From Treponema sp. (GTDB taxonomy: Bacteria; Spirochaetota; Spirochaetia; Treponematales; Breznakiellaceae), in the NCBI GenBank assembly GCA_009780285.1, contig WRAL01000013.1, positions 1-13,227 of the forward strand: a stretch of 13,227 bases of DNA, in the 5' to 3' direction. Below, in pieces: positions 1 through 6,524 of this stretch (positions within the stretch are counted from its first letter, which is position 1; each line of letters starts with the position of its first letter). The notes beneath the pieces were generated by a model that did not search any database, was not told the DNA's origin, and saw only the letters and a list, made by a program, of their open reading frames with translations. The position numbers were made by a program, and so were the translations under genes.

Positions 1-1343
1 GCCACAGCCGCTGCCACTGCCGCAACAGCGGCTTTTTCCGCATTATTTCTCGCAACAACAGCAGAAAAAGCCGCAGATGCAGCAAAAGCATTAGCTACAG
101 CAGAATCTGCCGCAGCCGCATAAGAAGCGGCGTCGGCGGCGGCATCTGATGCCATATTCGCCGCAGCAGTTGCTGCTGCCGATGCTAGCGTAGCGCCAAC
201 AGGATCTCCGGCCGCCGCCGCCGACGTAGCCCAATCCGCGGCTGCTGTAGCCGTAACAGCAGCATTTTCTGCCGTTTCCGCCGCCTCTCTCGCCTTGTCT
301 ACATTCGTATTTTGCCCGCGAGCTTCGACAACTTGGCTCGCAGTATTTTGCCTCTGCGCTCCGTTAACTTCTTGCGCAGCATTTTGCCCCTGCGCTGCGT
401 TAACTTCTTGTGCGGCATTTTGCTGTAGGATATTCGAAGCACTACGAGCAACGTCCCACCAATTACCAGTATGTAGCGACACACCTGCTTCCTGGAGTAC
501 CTGGCCCGTTTGCCTTAGCTCCACCATCGTAGGATCATTCGCGGAAGCCTCGATTTCAGGCCCGAAGAGAACCACTATCGTGGCGTAAGCCAATACCGCT
601 ACGCCTAAGGGAGGCACAGCAACCCCAAAGGCAAAAGCCACCCCGGCTAAGGCATCGGCAGCCACTGCAAACTTTTGAAGGAGCTCCCAATTCACGCCTT
701 GCTTCGATTCATCCTCTAATCCAGCCCCCCGTGCCATCCTAGCCCCGGCCTTGTCCCGCGCGCTCATCGTGTCGGCCACCAGCGCAGCCATCAGCAGGTT
801 CCTAAGGCGCAGGTTTTCCGGCTTGGCCATGTCTGGAATGTCGTCGAGCGTGTCCAAAGCCGCTTTGGGAAGCCTGTATGTTCCAAAGGGCACGGAGGAT
901 CCGGCCTCGTAAACCGAGAAGCTTTCGTTTTCCCGGTTATAGGGGCCTATGACAAAGGGCTGCCATTCTTCGTCCCCTATCTTGAGCATCATCGCGAAAG
1001 GAAAGGAAGAGCCGTCCTTTGCCTCATCGAAGCCGAAAGAGAGTATTCCAACCTCCCCGCTCTCAAGCGTTGTGGCAATGCTTACGAACTGGCCGTCGGC
1101 ATTGTCCTGCGAAATGACCAAGGGGTTCCTCGCCCCCGGGCTTTTGTCGAGAACGGTAAAGGCTACTATGCCGACATCCTCTTCCACAGGCTCAAGGTTT
1201 TCGTCCACGAAGTACGCTATGGGCTGCGCCTCCTTCGCGCCCTGGCGCCCGGCGGCCATGTCGTCGAGCGGCATGGAACAGCCGTAAAGAAACGCGGCTC
1301 CAAGAGCGAGGGCCGCAAGCCGTGTTGTTTGAATATGCTTCAT
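1..1343 (-). CDS. Large Ala-rich lipoprotein of unknown function (3' end off the left edge)
   Basis: An uninterrupted minus-strand frame gives 447 residues from an ATG at 1343 to the window edge, with no stop seen. The start is well supported: an AAGGAGG Shine-Dalgarno at 1349-1355 and a near-consensus promoter upstream. Residues 1-22 form a lipoprotein signal peptide (MKHIQTTR, then a hydrophobic stretch) ending in the lipobox LYGC, with Cys22 as the predicted lipidated residue. The export and anchoring are therefore inferred from sequence. Residues about 30-190 form a mixed polar domain I do not recognise. Residues about 225-259 are two hydrophobic segments joined at a Pro-Pro turn. Residues 308-343 are three 12-residue repeats of the type QNAAQEVNAAQG. 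Residues 344-447 hold 50 Ala in 104 positions and should be helical or coiled coil. The gene is divergent from the leucine-rich repeat lipoproteins across a repeat-filled gap. I assign no function. A surface rod, adhesin or helical pore-former are all possible. Confidence 0.8.
   Translation of the reverse strand, partial: MKHIQTTRLAALALGAAFLYGCSMPLDDMAAGRQGAKEAQPIAYFVDENLEPVEEDVGIVAFTVLDKSPGARNPLVISQDNADGQFVSIATTLESGEVGILSFGFDEAKDGSSFPFAMMLKIGDEEWQPFVIGPYNRENESFSVYEAGSSVPFGTYRLPKAALDTLDDIPDMAKPENLRLRNLLMAALVADTMSARDKAGARMARGAGLEDESKQGVNWELLQKFAVAADALAGVAFAFGVAVPPLGVAVLAYATIVVLFGPEIEASANDPTMVELRQTGQVLQEAGVSLHTGNWWDVARSASNILQQNAAQEVNAAQGQNAAQEVNGAQRQNTASQVVEARGQNTNVDKAREAAETAENAAVTATAAADWATSAAAAGDPVGATLASAAATAAANMASDAAADAASYAAAADSAVANAFAASAAFSAVVARNNAEKAAVAAVAAAV
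315..422 (-). repeat. Three in-frame tandem 36-bp repeats inside the lipoprotein gene
   Basis: Units lie at 387-422, 351-386 and 315-350. They encode QNAAQEVNAAQG, QNAAQEVNGAQR and the diverged QNTASQVVEARG, and a fourth partial unit (QNT) follows. The first two units are nearly identical at DNA level. Because 36 is a multiple of three, copy-number change would keep the frame. Confidence 0.85.
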
Positions 1344-1355
1344 ATTCGCCTCCTT

Positions 1356-1368
1356 GGTCTTTCAGACC
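1356..1368 (-). promoter_or_regulatory. 5' leader hairpin just upstream of the lipoprotein Shine-Dalgarno
   Basis: On the minus strand GGTCT-GAA-AGACC forms a perfect 5-bp stem with a 3-nt loop. It ends directly before the AAGGAGG at 1349-1355. With the promoter at 1375-1403 the transcript would start near 1368, so the hairpin would sit at the very 5' end of the mRNA. A role in mRNA protection or ribosome access is inference only. Confidence 0.4.
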
Positions 1369-1374
1369 GAGATA

Positions 1375-1403
1375 ATTGTACAAGACGCTCCATTGTTATG
1401 CAA
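1375..1403 (-). promoter_or_regulatory. Predicted sigma70-type promoter for the minus-strand lipoprotein
   Basis: On the minus strand TTGCAT (1398-1403) and TACAAT (1375-1380) are separated by exactly 17 bp. Each hexamer has two or fewer mismatches to consensus. The expected start, about 1368, gives a leader of about 25 nt before the ATG at 1343. Confidence 0.65.
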
Positions 1404-1447
1404 CCCTGGCGCTGGTGGGAGCGCGCAGTGATGCGCCTGCTCCCTAT

Positions 1448-1542
1448 CGTTACCCGCTTCGTTGCTGCGCTCCAACTTGATAGGAGGGTCCACCGCGCAA
1501 GCCGGCAAAGGCATGGATGCTCCGACTCTCCGATCAAGTCGG
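1448..1542. repeat. Repeat block A, copy 1
   Basis: This block matches 1877-1965 as a direct repeat. Both begin with CGTYACCCGCTTC, continue with an ACTTGATNGGAGGGTCCA segment and end with a GGATGCTCCGA and CGATCAAGTCGG segment. The left and right parts of each copy are also inverted relative to each other. This copy's arms have diverged more than those of copy 2. It lies directly before the tandem block B units. Confidence 0.75.
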
Positions 1543-1545
1543 GCA

Positions 1546-1860
1546 GATTGCTTCGCTTCGCTCGGGGTGGCGGAAGGGTATGGCGCTCGTCGCTCTGCCG
1601 TCATTGCGGGCCGTGGATACAAGTCACCCCGAGGAGTCCGCAGAACGACGAAGCAATCCACGGCAATACGTGCCGGGCAGATTCGCCAGTGGATTGCTTC
1701 GCTTCGCTCGCAATGACTGAAGGGCATGGCGCTCGTCGCTCTGCCGTCATTGTGGGCCGTGGATACAAGCCACCCCGAGGAGCCCGAAGGGCGATGAAGC
1801 AATCCACGGCCTATACACCCTGGGCAGATTCGCTAGTGGATTGCTTCGCTTCGTTGCAAT
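1546..1860. repeat. Tandem ~146-bp palindromic repeat (block B), two full units plus a partial third
   Basis: Units begin with the same GATTGCTTCGCTTCG at 1546, 1692 and 1839, so the period is 146-147 bp. Unit 2 shows nested inverted repeats: GGATTGCTTC (1691-1700) with GAAGCAATCC (1796-1805), CAATGAC (1711-1717) with GTCATTG (1746-1752), and GCCGTGGAT (1757-1765) with ATCCACGGC (1802-1810). The last two stems share bases with the first, so alternative folds exist. This type of dispersed palindromic intergenic repeat is known from many bacterial genomes, where it yields spurious CERSEAI-type frames. It is REP- or MITE-like and carries no transposase. Confidence 0.8.
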
Positions 1861-1876
1861 GCGGTTATTCCCAAAC

Positions 1877-2006
1877 CGTCACCCGCTTCACGGCTGCGCG
1901 CCGACTTGATCGGAGGGTCCAGCTCGGATAAATGCAATTCGCTCTGGATGCTCCGATCAAGTCGGAGCATGACGTGATAGGCAGGGATTGCGTCGCCTCG
2001 CTCGGG
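1877..2006. repeat. Repeat block A, copy 2, with a degenerate block B start
   Basis: This copy holds the best preserved inverted repeat of the array: 1901-1922 pairs with 1944-1965 over 22 positions, including a perfect 15-bp stretch (CCGACTTGATCGGAG against its reverse complement), around a 21-nt loop. Positions 1948-1970 also form a smaller palindrome with 9-bp arms (ATGCTCCGA/TCGGAGCAT). Positions 1981-2006 resemble the start of block B, so the array reads A-B-B-partial B-A-partial B. Confidence 0.7.
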
Positions 2007-2051
2007 CTTTCCGAACTATTTGTTCCGAAATATGTTTTTCTCTGTATGGCC

Positions 2052-2080
2052 TTGATACTATTCCGGACAAATAATATAAT
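2052..2080 (+). promoter_or_regulatory. Predicted sigma70-type promoter for the leucine-rich repeat lipoproteins
   Basis: TTGATA at 2052-2057 and a perfect TATAAT at 2075-2080 are separated by 17 bp, in an AT-rich patch that contrasts with the GC-rich surroundings. Transcription would start near 2087, giving a leader of about 38 nt before the ATG at 2125, which has AAGGAG at 2114-2119. Confidence 0.75.
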
Positions 2081-2124
2081 GGAAATATGCATGAGGAAGG
2101 GGAGATCCTAAGCAAGGAGCTGTT

Positions 2125-4014
2125 ATGAAAACTAACGTTGGACCTAAGATCATCGCCACGGCATTAGTTGCGGCGGTATTGGCCTTGGGGCTTGCCTCCT
2201 GCCAGGGGCTTGTGGGCCCTATGGGGGCGCAGGGGCCTAGCGGAGAGTCTGGAACGCCTGGCGGAAGCGACGCGCCTCTGGCGACGATGACCGAGATTAT
2301 GGAGATGCTTTCCCCCTCGTTTATTGCGGCAATGGAGGCGAACCCGGCCAATGACGGCCTGACAGCGGACAGAGCCTTTACCTTTAGGCCGGCCGGTTTT
2401 AGCCTTGCAAACGAGGAAGCGATGAAGGCGGTGTACGCCCTTATCCAGGGCTATTGGGTGGATCTTGACCTTTCCGACATGACAGGGAATTCTTTTGTCG
2501 TTTTTTTAACACCCACCGGCGATAAGTCTAAGATACGCTCGGTAACGCTGGGGCAAAACGTAAGCATGATAATGGACAGAAGGGGCGACTGGCACGGAGC
2601 TTTTGGGGATTTTTCGAACCTTCAGAGCTTTACCGGAAACGGAGTGGTCGTGGTTGGGGATTATGCTTTTGATGGAGCCTCTAGTCTTACCGATATCAAC
2701 CTGCCGCAGGCAAGAATTATCGGTGCCGGAGCTTTCGAATGGACAAGAATAGTGGAAGCGAACTTGCCGGAGGCGCGGGTTATCAGGGATGGGGCTTTTC
2801 GTGAGGCCACCTCCCTTACCGACATTTATCTGCCGCAGGCGATAAGTATCGGCCATGAAGCTTTCTATAGAACAAGTATCTCGGAGGTGGACCTGCCGCT
2901 GGCGCGTGTTATTGGGGATAGGGCTTTTCTTGACGCCGCATCCCTTACCGATATTAGCCTGCCAAGGGCAACAGATATAGGCGCCGAAGCCTTCCGTGGA
3001 ACAAAGATCGAGCTGGCAAGCCTGCCGGAGGCGCGGGTTATCGGGGATAGGGCTTTTCTTAACGTCGTTTCTCTTACCAATATTAGCCTGCCAAGGGCAA
3101 CAGATATAGGCGCCGAAGCCTTCCGTGGAACAAAGATCGAGCTGGCAAGCCTGCCGGAGGCTCGTGTTATCGGGGATGCGGCTTTTCTTAACGTCGTTTC
3201 TCTTACCGATATTAGCCTGCCAAGGGCAACAGATATCGGGGACGAAGCCTTCCGTGGAACAAAGATCGCGCAGGTGAGCCTGCTGGAGGCGCGGGTTATC
3301 GGGGATAGGGCTTTTTACCCTGCCGGCAACACCCACAATGAAAGAGGGGCCAACGCCGTGGTTACGACGGTGGACCTTCCTAGGGTAACGAGCATTGGGG
3401 CGGAGGCGTTTAGGTACGCCCGCCTTACAACCCTGCGCCTGCCGCAGGTTAGGGAGATAGGCGCTTCGGCCTTTAGGGACAATGCCTCGCTCGAAAGCTT
3501 GAACATACCCTTGGTTGAGCAAATTCATGAAGATGCGTTTAGGGACAACAGCTCGCTCACATCTCCGGGAAGCCTGAACAACCTAAGGGTGATCGGCGAT
3601 TTGGCCTTTGCTTATACTCGTCTTATCGGGGTTGTCGTTGGCGGGGTGGGGCAGTTGTATCTGACTAATGCCACGTCCATTGGCCACAGGGCTTTTTATG
3701 GAGCCGAATTTGATTATGTAAGCTTGCCTAGGGTAACAATTATCCATGAGAGTGCCTTCCAAAATAACGCAAATCTCACAATCGTGGATATTGGCCCGGA
3801 TATTGCTGTCATCAACGGCAGCGCATTTGCAAATTGTGGCATGCTTAACCACGTAAAGATCAACAGGAGTTCGCCGCCTATTTTGAGTGGAACCGGCCAC
3901 TTTGCCGGTGCCCACGTGGCCTTTAATGTCCGAGTTCCGGCCGCTGCCCTGGTTTTGTACGAGGCGCAGTGGAGTGCCGCCGGTTACACCGGCGCGTTTG
4001 AGGTGCTTCAGTAA
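2125..4014 (+). CDS. BspA/Treponema-type leucine-rich repeat lipoprotein with a collagen-like stalk (629 aa)
   Basis: Probably a surface lipoprotein used for binding or adhesion, a role known for some BspA-family proteins but inferred here. The start has AAGGAG 5 nt upstream and a strong promoter. The signal peptide ends in the lipobox LASC, with Cys26 as the predicted lipidated residue. Residues 28-45 are six Gly-X-Y triplets (GLV GPM GAQ GPS GES GTP). Residues about 50-170 form a domain shared with the downstream paralogue. Residues about 172-575 are 18 leucine-rich repeats of 21-23 residues with the pattern LPxARVIGDRAFxxxxSLTDI, followed by a C-terminal cap ending in VPAAALVLYEAQW, like the end of other BspA-type proteins. 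Repeats alternate between a 22-residue form (SLTDISLP) and a 21-residue form (GTKIELASLP), making a 43-residue super-repeat. Repeat 11 carries an insertion of about 10 residues (PAGNTHNERG). The 90-bp gap to the next gene suggests co-transcription. Confidence 0.9.
   Translation: MKTNVGPKIIATALVAAVLALGLASCQGLVGPMGAQGPSGESGTPGGSDAPLATMTEIMEMLSPSFIAAMEANPANDGLTADRAFTFRPAGFSLANEEAMKAVYALIQGYWVDLDLSDMTGNSFVVFLTPTGDKSKIRSVTLGQNVSMIMDRRGDWHGAFGDFSNLQSFTGNGVVVVGDYAFDGASSLTDINLPQARIIGAGAFEWTRIVEANLPEARVIRDGAFREATSLTDIYLPQAISIGHEAFYRTSISEVDLPLARVIGDRAFLDAASLTDISLPRATDIGAEAFRGTKIELASLPEARVIGDRAFLNVVSLTNISLPRATDIGAEAFRGTKIELASLPEARVIGDAAFLNVVSLTDISLPRATDIGDEAFRGTKIAQVSLLEARVIGDRAFYPAGNTHNERGANAVVTTVDLPRVTSIGAEAFRYARLTTLRLPQVREIGASAFRDNASLESLNIPLVEQIHEDAFRDNSSLTSPGSLNNLRVIGDLAFAYTRLIGVVVGGVGQLYLTNATSIGHRAFYGAEFDYVSLPRVTIIHESAFQNNANLTIVDIGPDIAVINGSAFANCGMLNHVKINRSSPPILSGTGHFAGAHVAFNVRVPAAALVLYEAQWSAAGYTGAFEVLQ
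2644..3288 (+). repeat. Five in-frame 129-bp super-repeats within the first leucine-rich repeat gene
   Basis: Units start at 2644, 2773, 2902, 3031 and 3160, and a further unit start lies at 3289, spaced exactly 129 bp. Each encodes two leucine-rich repeats (22 + 21 residues). The three units from 2902 to 3288 are nearly identical over long stretches, for example the segment encoding LPRATDIGAEAFRGTKIELA in the units at 2902 and 3031. Similarity falls toward the 5' units. This fits recent tandem duplication. Confidence 0.9.
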
Positions 4015-4104
4015 TACGGCAAGCCCTCGGTAGATGTAGGTTTTAGCCCAAGGCCCAGGTCGTCCGCCTAAGACGAAAAGGCCGCTCTTAAGTAAGGAGT
4101 TGTT

Positions 4105-5412
4105 ATGAAAAACAGCGGGAAAAGAAGTGCTGCCATTTTGGAGTTGTCTGCAGCGATAGTGGCCTTTGGGTTTATTTCCTGCCAGGGGCCGGCTGGTCCT
4201 ATGGGCCCCAAGGGAGATGACGGCACCTCTGGCGGAAGCGCGGCGCCTCGGGCCACAGTACTCGAGATTATGGATGCCCTTGTCCCGGCTTTTGTGGCGG
4301 CAATGACGACGAATCCGGCCAACGACGGCTTGACGACGGAAACGGCCTTTACCTTTAGGCCCACCGGCTACAGCCTTCTGGACGCGAATGCGATGACGGC
4401 GGTCTACACCCTTGTTAAGGGTTATTGGGTAAACCTGGACCTTTCCGGCATGGGCGGGAATTCTTTTGGCCATGCCGGCGCCGGCATAGACAAATCGAGG
4501 ATACGTTCGGTAACGCTGGGGCAAGACGTAAGCACGATAATAAGCGGAACGGACGAAACAAACGGAGCCTTTGCCGGCTTTAACGGCCTTCAGCGCTTTA
4601 CTGGAAACGGAGTGATCGTGGTTGGAGCTCATGCCTTCCGCAATGCCGCTGCCCTTACCGACATTGCCCTGCCTGAAGCGCGTGTTATCGGGTATGCGGC
4701 TTTTTTTGAAGCTGCCTCCCTTACCAGCATTAACTTTCCGCAGGCAACAGATATTGGCATCACCGCGTTCTATGGAACAAGGATCGTCGAGGCGAACCTG
4801 CCTGAGGCGCGGGTTATCGGGGGGGGTGCCTTTATGGGCGTCACTTCCCTTACTGATATCAACCTGCCAGAGGCGCGTGTTATCGGGGCTAATGCCTTTT
4901 CTACCGTCTCATCCCTTACCGACATTAGCCTGCCGCAGGCAACAATTATTGGCGGTTCCGCATTCGCCGAAACAAATATCGCGCGGGCGGACCTGCCTCA
5001 AGCGAAGGTTATCGGGGATTATGCCTTTTATGACGTCACCTCCCTTACTGGCATTACCCTGCCAAAGGCAAGGGATATCGGCGAAGCAGCTTTCGTTGGA
5101 ACAAATATCACGCAGGCGGACCTGCCAGAGGCGCGGGTTATCGGATGGCGTGCTTTTAGTAACGTCACTTCCCTTACCGCCGTGATCCTGCCCAATGTAG
5201 AGAGCATTGAGTCTTGGGCCTTTGATAGTTGCACTGCGCTTGCCAGCATAACAATCAACAATGCGACGCCGCCTACGCTTGTCAATGCAGACGCTTTTGC
5301 CAACACGGCGGCAAACCTGGAAATATTCGTTCCCTCAGCCAGCGTGGATGCCTACAAAGCGGCGGCCAACTGGAACCATTCCAGCATCGTCAACAGGATC
5401 AAGGCGCGCTGA
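4105..5412 (+). CDS. Paralogous BspA-type leucine-rich repeat lipoprotein with a collagen-like stalk (435 aa)
   Basis: A shorter tandem paralogue of the preceding gene with the same plan. The signal peptide ends in FISC with Cys26 as the predicted lipidated residue. Five Gly-X-Y triplets (GPA GPM GPK GDD GTS) occupy residues 28-42. The shared domain at about 48-168 has near-identical blocks such as NPANDGLT, AFTFRP and IRSVTLGQ. About ten leucine-rich repeats of 21-23 residues follow, and a C-terminal cap (VPSASVDAYKAAANW) typical of BspA-type proteins. A TAAGGAG Shine-Dalgarno at 4093-4099 lies 5 nt before the ATG, and the leader matches that of the first gene almost base for base. No separate promoter is visible in the 90-bp gap, so it probably shares the upstream promoter. 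Its stop lies only 10 bp from the stop of convergent rlmN. Surface location and a binding role are inferred from the family. Confidence 0.9.
   Translation: MKNSGKRSAAILELSAAIVAFGFISCQGPAGPMGPKGDDGTSGGSAAPRATVLEIMDALVPAFVAAMTTNPANDGLTTETAFTFRPTGYSLLDANAMTAVYTLVKGYWVNLDLSGMGGNSFGHAGAGIDKSRIRSVTLGQDVSTIISGTDETNGAFAGFNGLQRFTGNGVIVVGAHAFRNAAALTDIALPEARVIGYAAFFEAASLTSINFPQATDIGITAFYGTRIVEANLPEARVIGGGAFMGVTSLTDINLPEARVIGANAFSTVSSLTDISLPQATIIGGSAFAETNIARADLPQAKVIGDYAFYDVTSLTGITLPKARDIGEAAFVGTNITQADLPEARVIGWRAFSNVTSLTAVILPNVESIESWAFDSCTALASITINNATPPTLVNADAFANTAANLEIFVPSASVDAYKAAANWNHSSIVNRIKAR
4678..5196 (+). repeat. 129-bp super-repeats within the second leucine-rich repeat gene
   Basis: Unit starts (GCGCGxGTTATCGG-like) lie at 4678, 4807, 4873, 5002 and 5131. 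Spacing is 129, 66, 129 and 129 bp. The 66-bp step is a single 22-residue repeat, as if one 21-residue partner had been lost. Units are more diverged than in the upstream paralogue. Confidence 0.8.
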
Positions 5413-5422
5413 TAAGCGCCCC

Positions 5423-6520
5423 CTATTCCCCCAATTGCCCGCAGGCGCCCATGATCCCGCGAGCCCTGCGGAAGCGGCCGGTTACCGCAAGGCCCAGCTC
5501 GCGCAGGCGCCTGGCGTAGGCCGCCGCCTCGGCCGGAGTGGGGGTGGCCAGGGCGCGGCCTTCGAATTCAAGGCCCTTTACCGGGTTCCAGGGGATCAGG
5601 TTTATCTGCGCGTCGATGCCCCGGGCGAACTTGGCCGTCTCCAGGGCGTCCTTCTCGCGCAGGTTGATCCCCCGCAAAAGCGCGGCCTCCAGCGTAACGC
5701 GCCCGCCGCCGCGCGCCTGGAAATAACGCAGCGCCTCCTTCACCTCGCTTAAGGGATAGGCCCGGGTAAAGGGCATAAGCCTGCGCCGCAGCTCCTCGTC
5801 CCCCGTGGTAAGCGACAGCGCCAGGCGGGCCAGCGGCGCGGCCCTTGGCTTTGCCATTAGCCCGCCGTCGGCAAGGGCCCTGATGCCGGCCGGCAGCCCG
5901 CAGGTGGAAACGCAGATCCGCCTTCGCGACAGATTCTCGCCCTGCCGGTCGCAGATAACGGCCAGCGCCCGGCTTAGCGCGTCCAGGTTTAAAAGCGGCT
6001 CGCCCATTCCCATCACGACGATGTTGGAAACCGGCCTTGCCTCCCCGCGCGAGTCGCCGATTTTTTCCAGGGCAAGGGATTTAAGCCGGAGAAACTGCTC
6101 GACGATTTCGTCGGCGCCAAGGTTTCGCTTAAAGCCTATGCTTCCGGTTTTGCAGAAGACGCAGGCGCAGGGGCAGCCGGCCTGGGTGGAAAGGCATGCG
6201 GTAAACCTGGGCCGCCCGCCGTCGCTCCCCGAATCGGAAAGAAGAACCGCCTCGGCGCGCCTGCCGTCCGAAAATTCCAAGGCCAGCTTGGCGCTGCCGT
6301 CCGGGTCGGAAAGCCTTTGCTCGGCGGCCTGGGGCCGTAAAAGGAAGGAGCCGGCAAGCCGGGCGCGCAGGGGCGCCGGAAGGTCGCTCATTTCGTCGAA
6401 GGAACGCGCGCCCCGCGCGATCCAGGCGAAAACCTGGGCGGCGCGGAAACGCGGCTCGGGGCGAAGGCGCTCGGCAAGCTCGGCCAAGGGCATTCCGCAA
6501 AGGACGGGAAGCGCTTCCAT
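5423..6520 (-). CDS. rlmN: Dual-specificity 23S rRNA A2503 / tRNA A37 C2-methyltransferase RlmN (365 aa)
   Basis: A radical SAM enzyme that methylates C2 of A2503 in 23S rRNA, and A37 of some tRNAs in E. coli, in the cytoplasm. The radical SAM cluster motif CxxxCxxC is Cys116, Cys120, Cys123 (GCPCACVFC). The two catalytic cysteines known from E. coli RlmN align with Cys109 (ACLSTQAGC) and Cys360 in the C-terminal ACGQL motif. GMGEP (171-175) and INLIPWNP (306-313) are also typical. The length is usual. One departure is SLTTG at 236-240 where E. coli has SLHAP. It is the last gene of a minus-strand group, 4 bp after the TPR gene stop, with a weak Shine-Dalgarno, so translation is probably coupled. 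Met10 is a possible alternative start. A Cfr-type resistance enzyme is unlikely because the sequence follows RlmN throughout. Confidence 0.95.
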   Translation of the reverse strand: MEALPVLCGMPLAELAERLRPEPRFRAAQVFAWIARGARSFDEMSDLPAPLRARLAGSFLLRPQAAEQRLSDPDGSAKLALEFSDGRRAEAVLLSDSGSDGGRPRFTACLSTQAGCPCACVFCKTGSIGFKRNLGADEIVEQFLRLKSLALEKIGDSRGEARPVSNIVVMGMGEPLLNLDALSRALAVICDRQGENLSRRRICVSTCGLPAGIRALADGGLMAKPRAAPLARLALSLTTGDEELRRRLMPFTRAYPLSEVKEALRYFQARGGGRVTLEAALLRGINLREKDALETAKFARGIDAQINLIPWNPVKGLEFEGRALATPTPAEAAAYARRLRELGLAVTGRFRRARGIMGACGQLGE

Positions 6521-6524
6521 CGCG

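Larger units (their letters stand above)
1344..2124. other. Gene-free 780-bp spacer between divergent lipoprotein genes
   Basis: No convincing gene is present. Open frames here, up to 200 codons, are rich in the motifs (CERSEAI, RRSAVI) produced when a palindromic intergenic repeat is translated, and none has a supporting Shine-Dalgarno. The spacer holds a promoter and leader for each flanking gene at its ends and a composite repeat array from about 1448 to 2006. Confidence 0.75.

Noticed and set aside
1546..1860. CRISPR array
   Set aside because: The ~146-bp units are repeated over their full length with no unique spacers, and there are no cas genes.
1329..1931. A 200-codon plus-strand frame and overlapping minus-strand frames (for example 1362-1802) in the spacer
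   Set aside because: They are translations of the palindromic repeat array, with repeated CERSEAI and RRSAVI-type motifs, no Shine-Dalgarno and no recognisable domain.
2506..3528. A 340-codon minus-strand frame opposite the first leucine-rich repeat gene
   Set aside because: It is an antisense shadow; its repeats mirror the 129-bp in-frame repeat of the plus-strand gene, which has the signal peptide, promoter and family match.
3583..4632. A 349-codon minus-strand frame spanning the gap between the two lipoprotein genes
   Set aside because: It crosses two real genes in antisense, has no family match and no ribosome binding site.
4622..5185. A 187-codon plus-strand frame inside the second leucine-rich repeat gene
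   Set aside because: It is a frame-shifted reading of the same repeats, rich in Leu, Pro and Arg.
5403..5420. GGCGC/GCGCC hairpin between the convergent stops as a terminator
   Set aside because: The stem is only 5 bp and neither strand has a T-tract after it.
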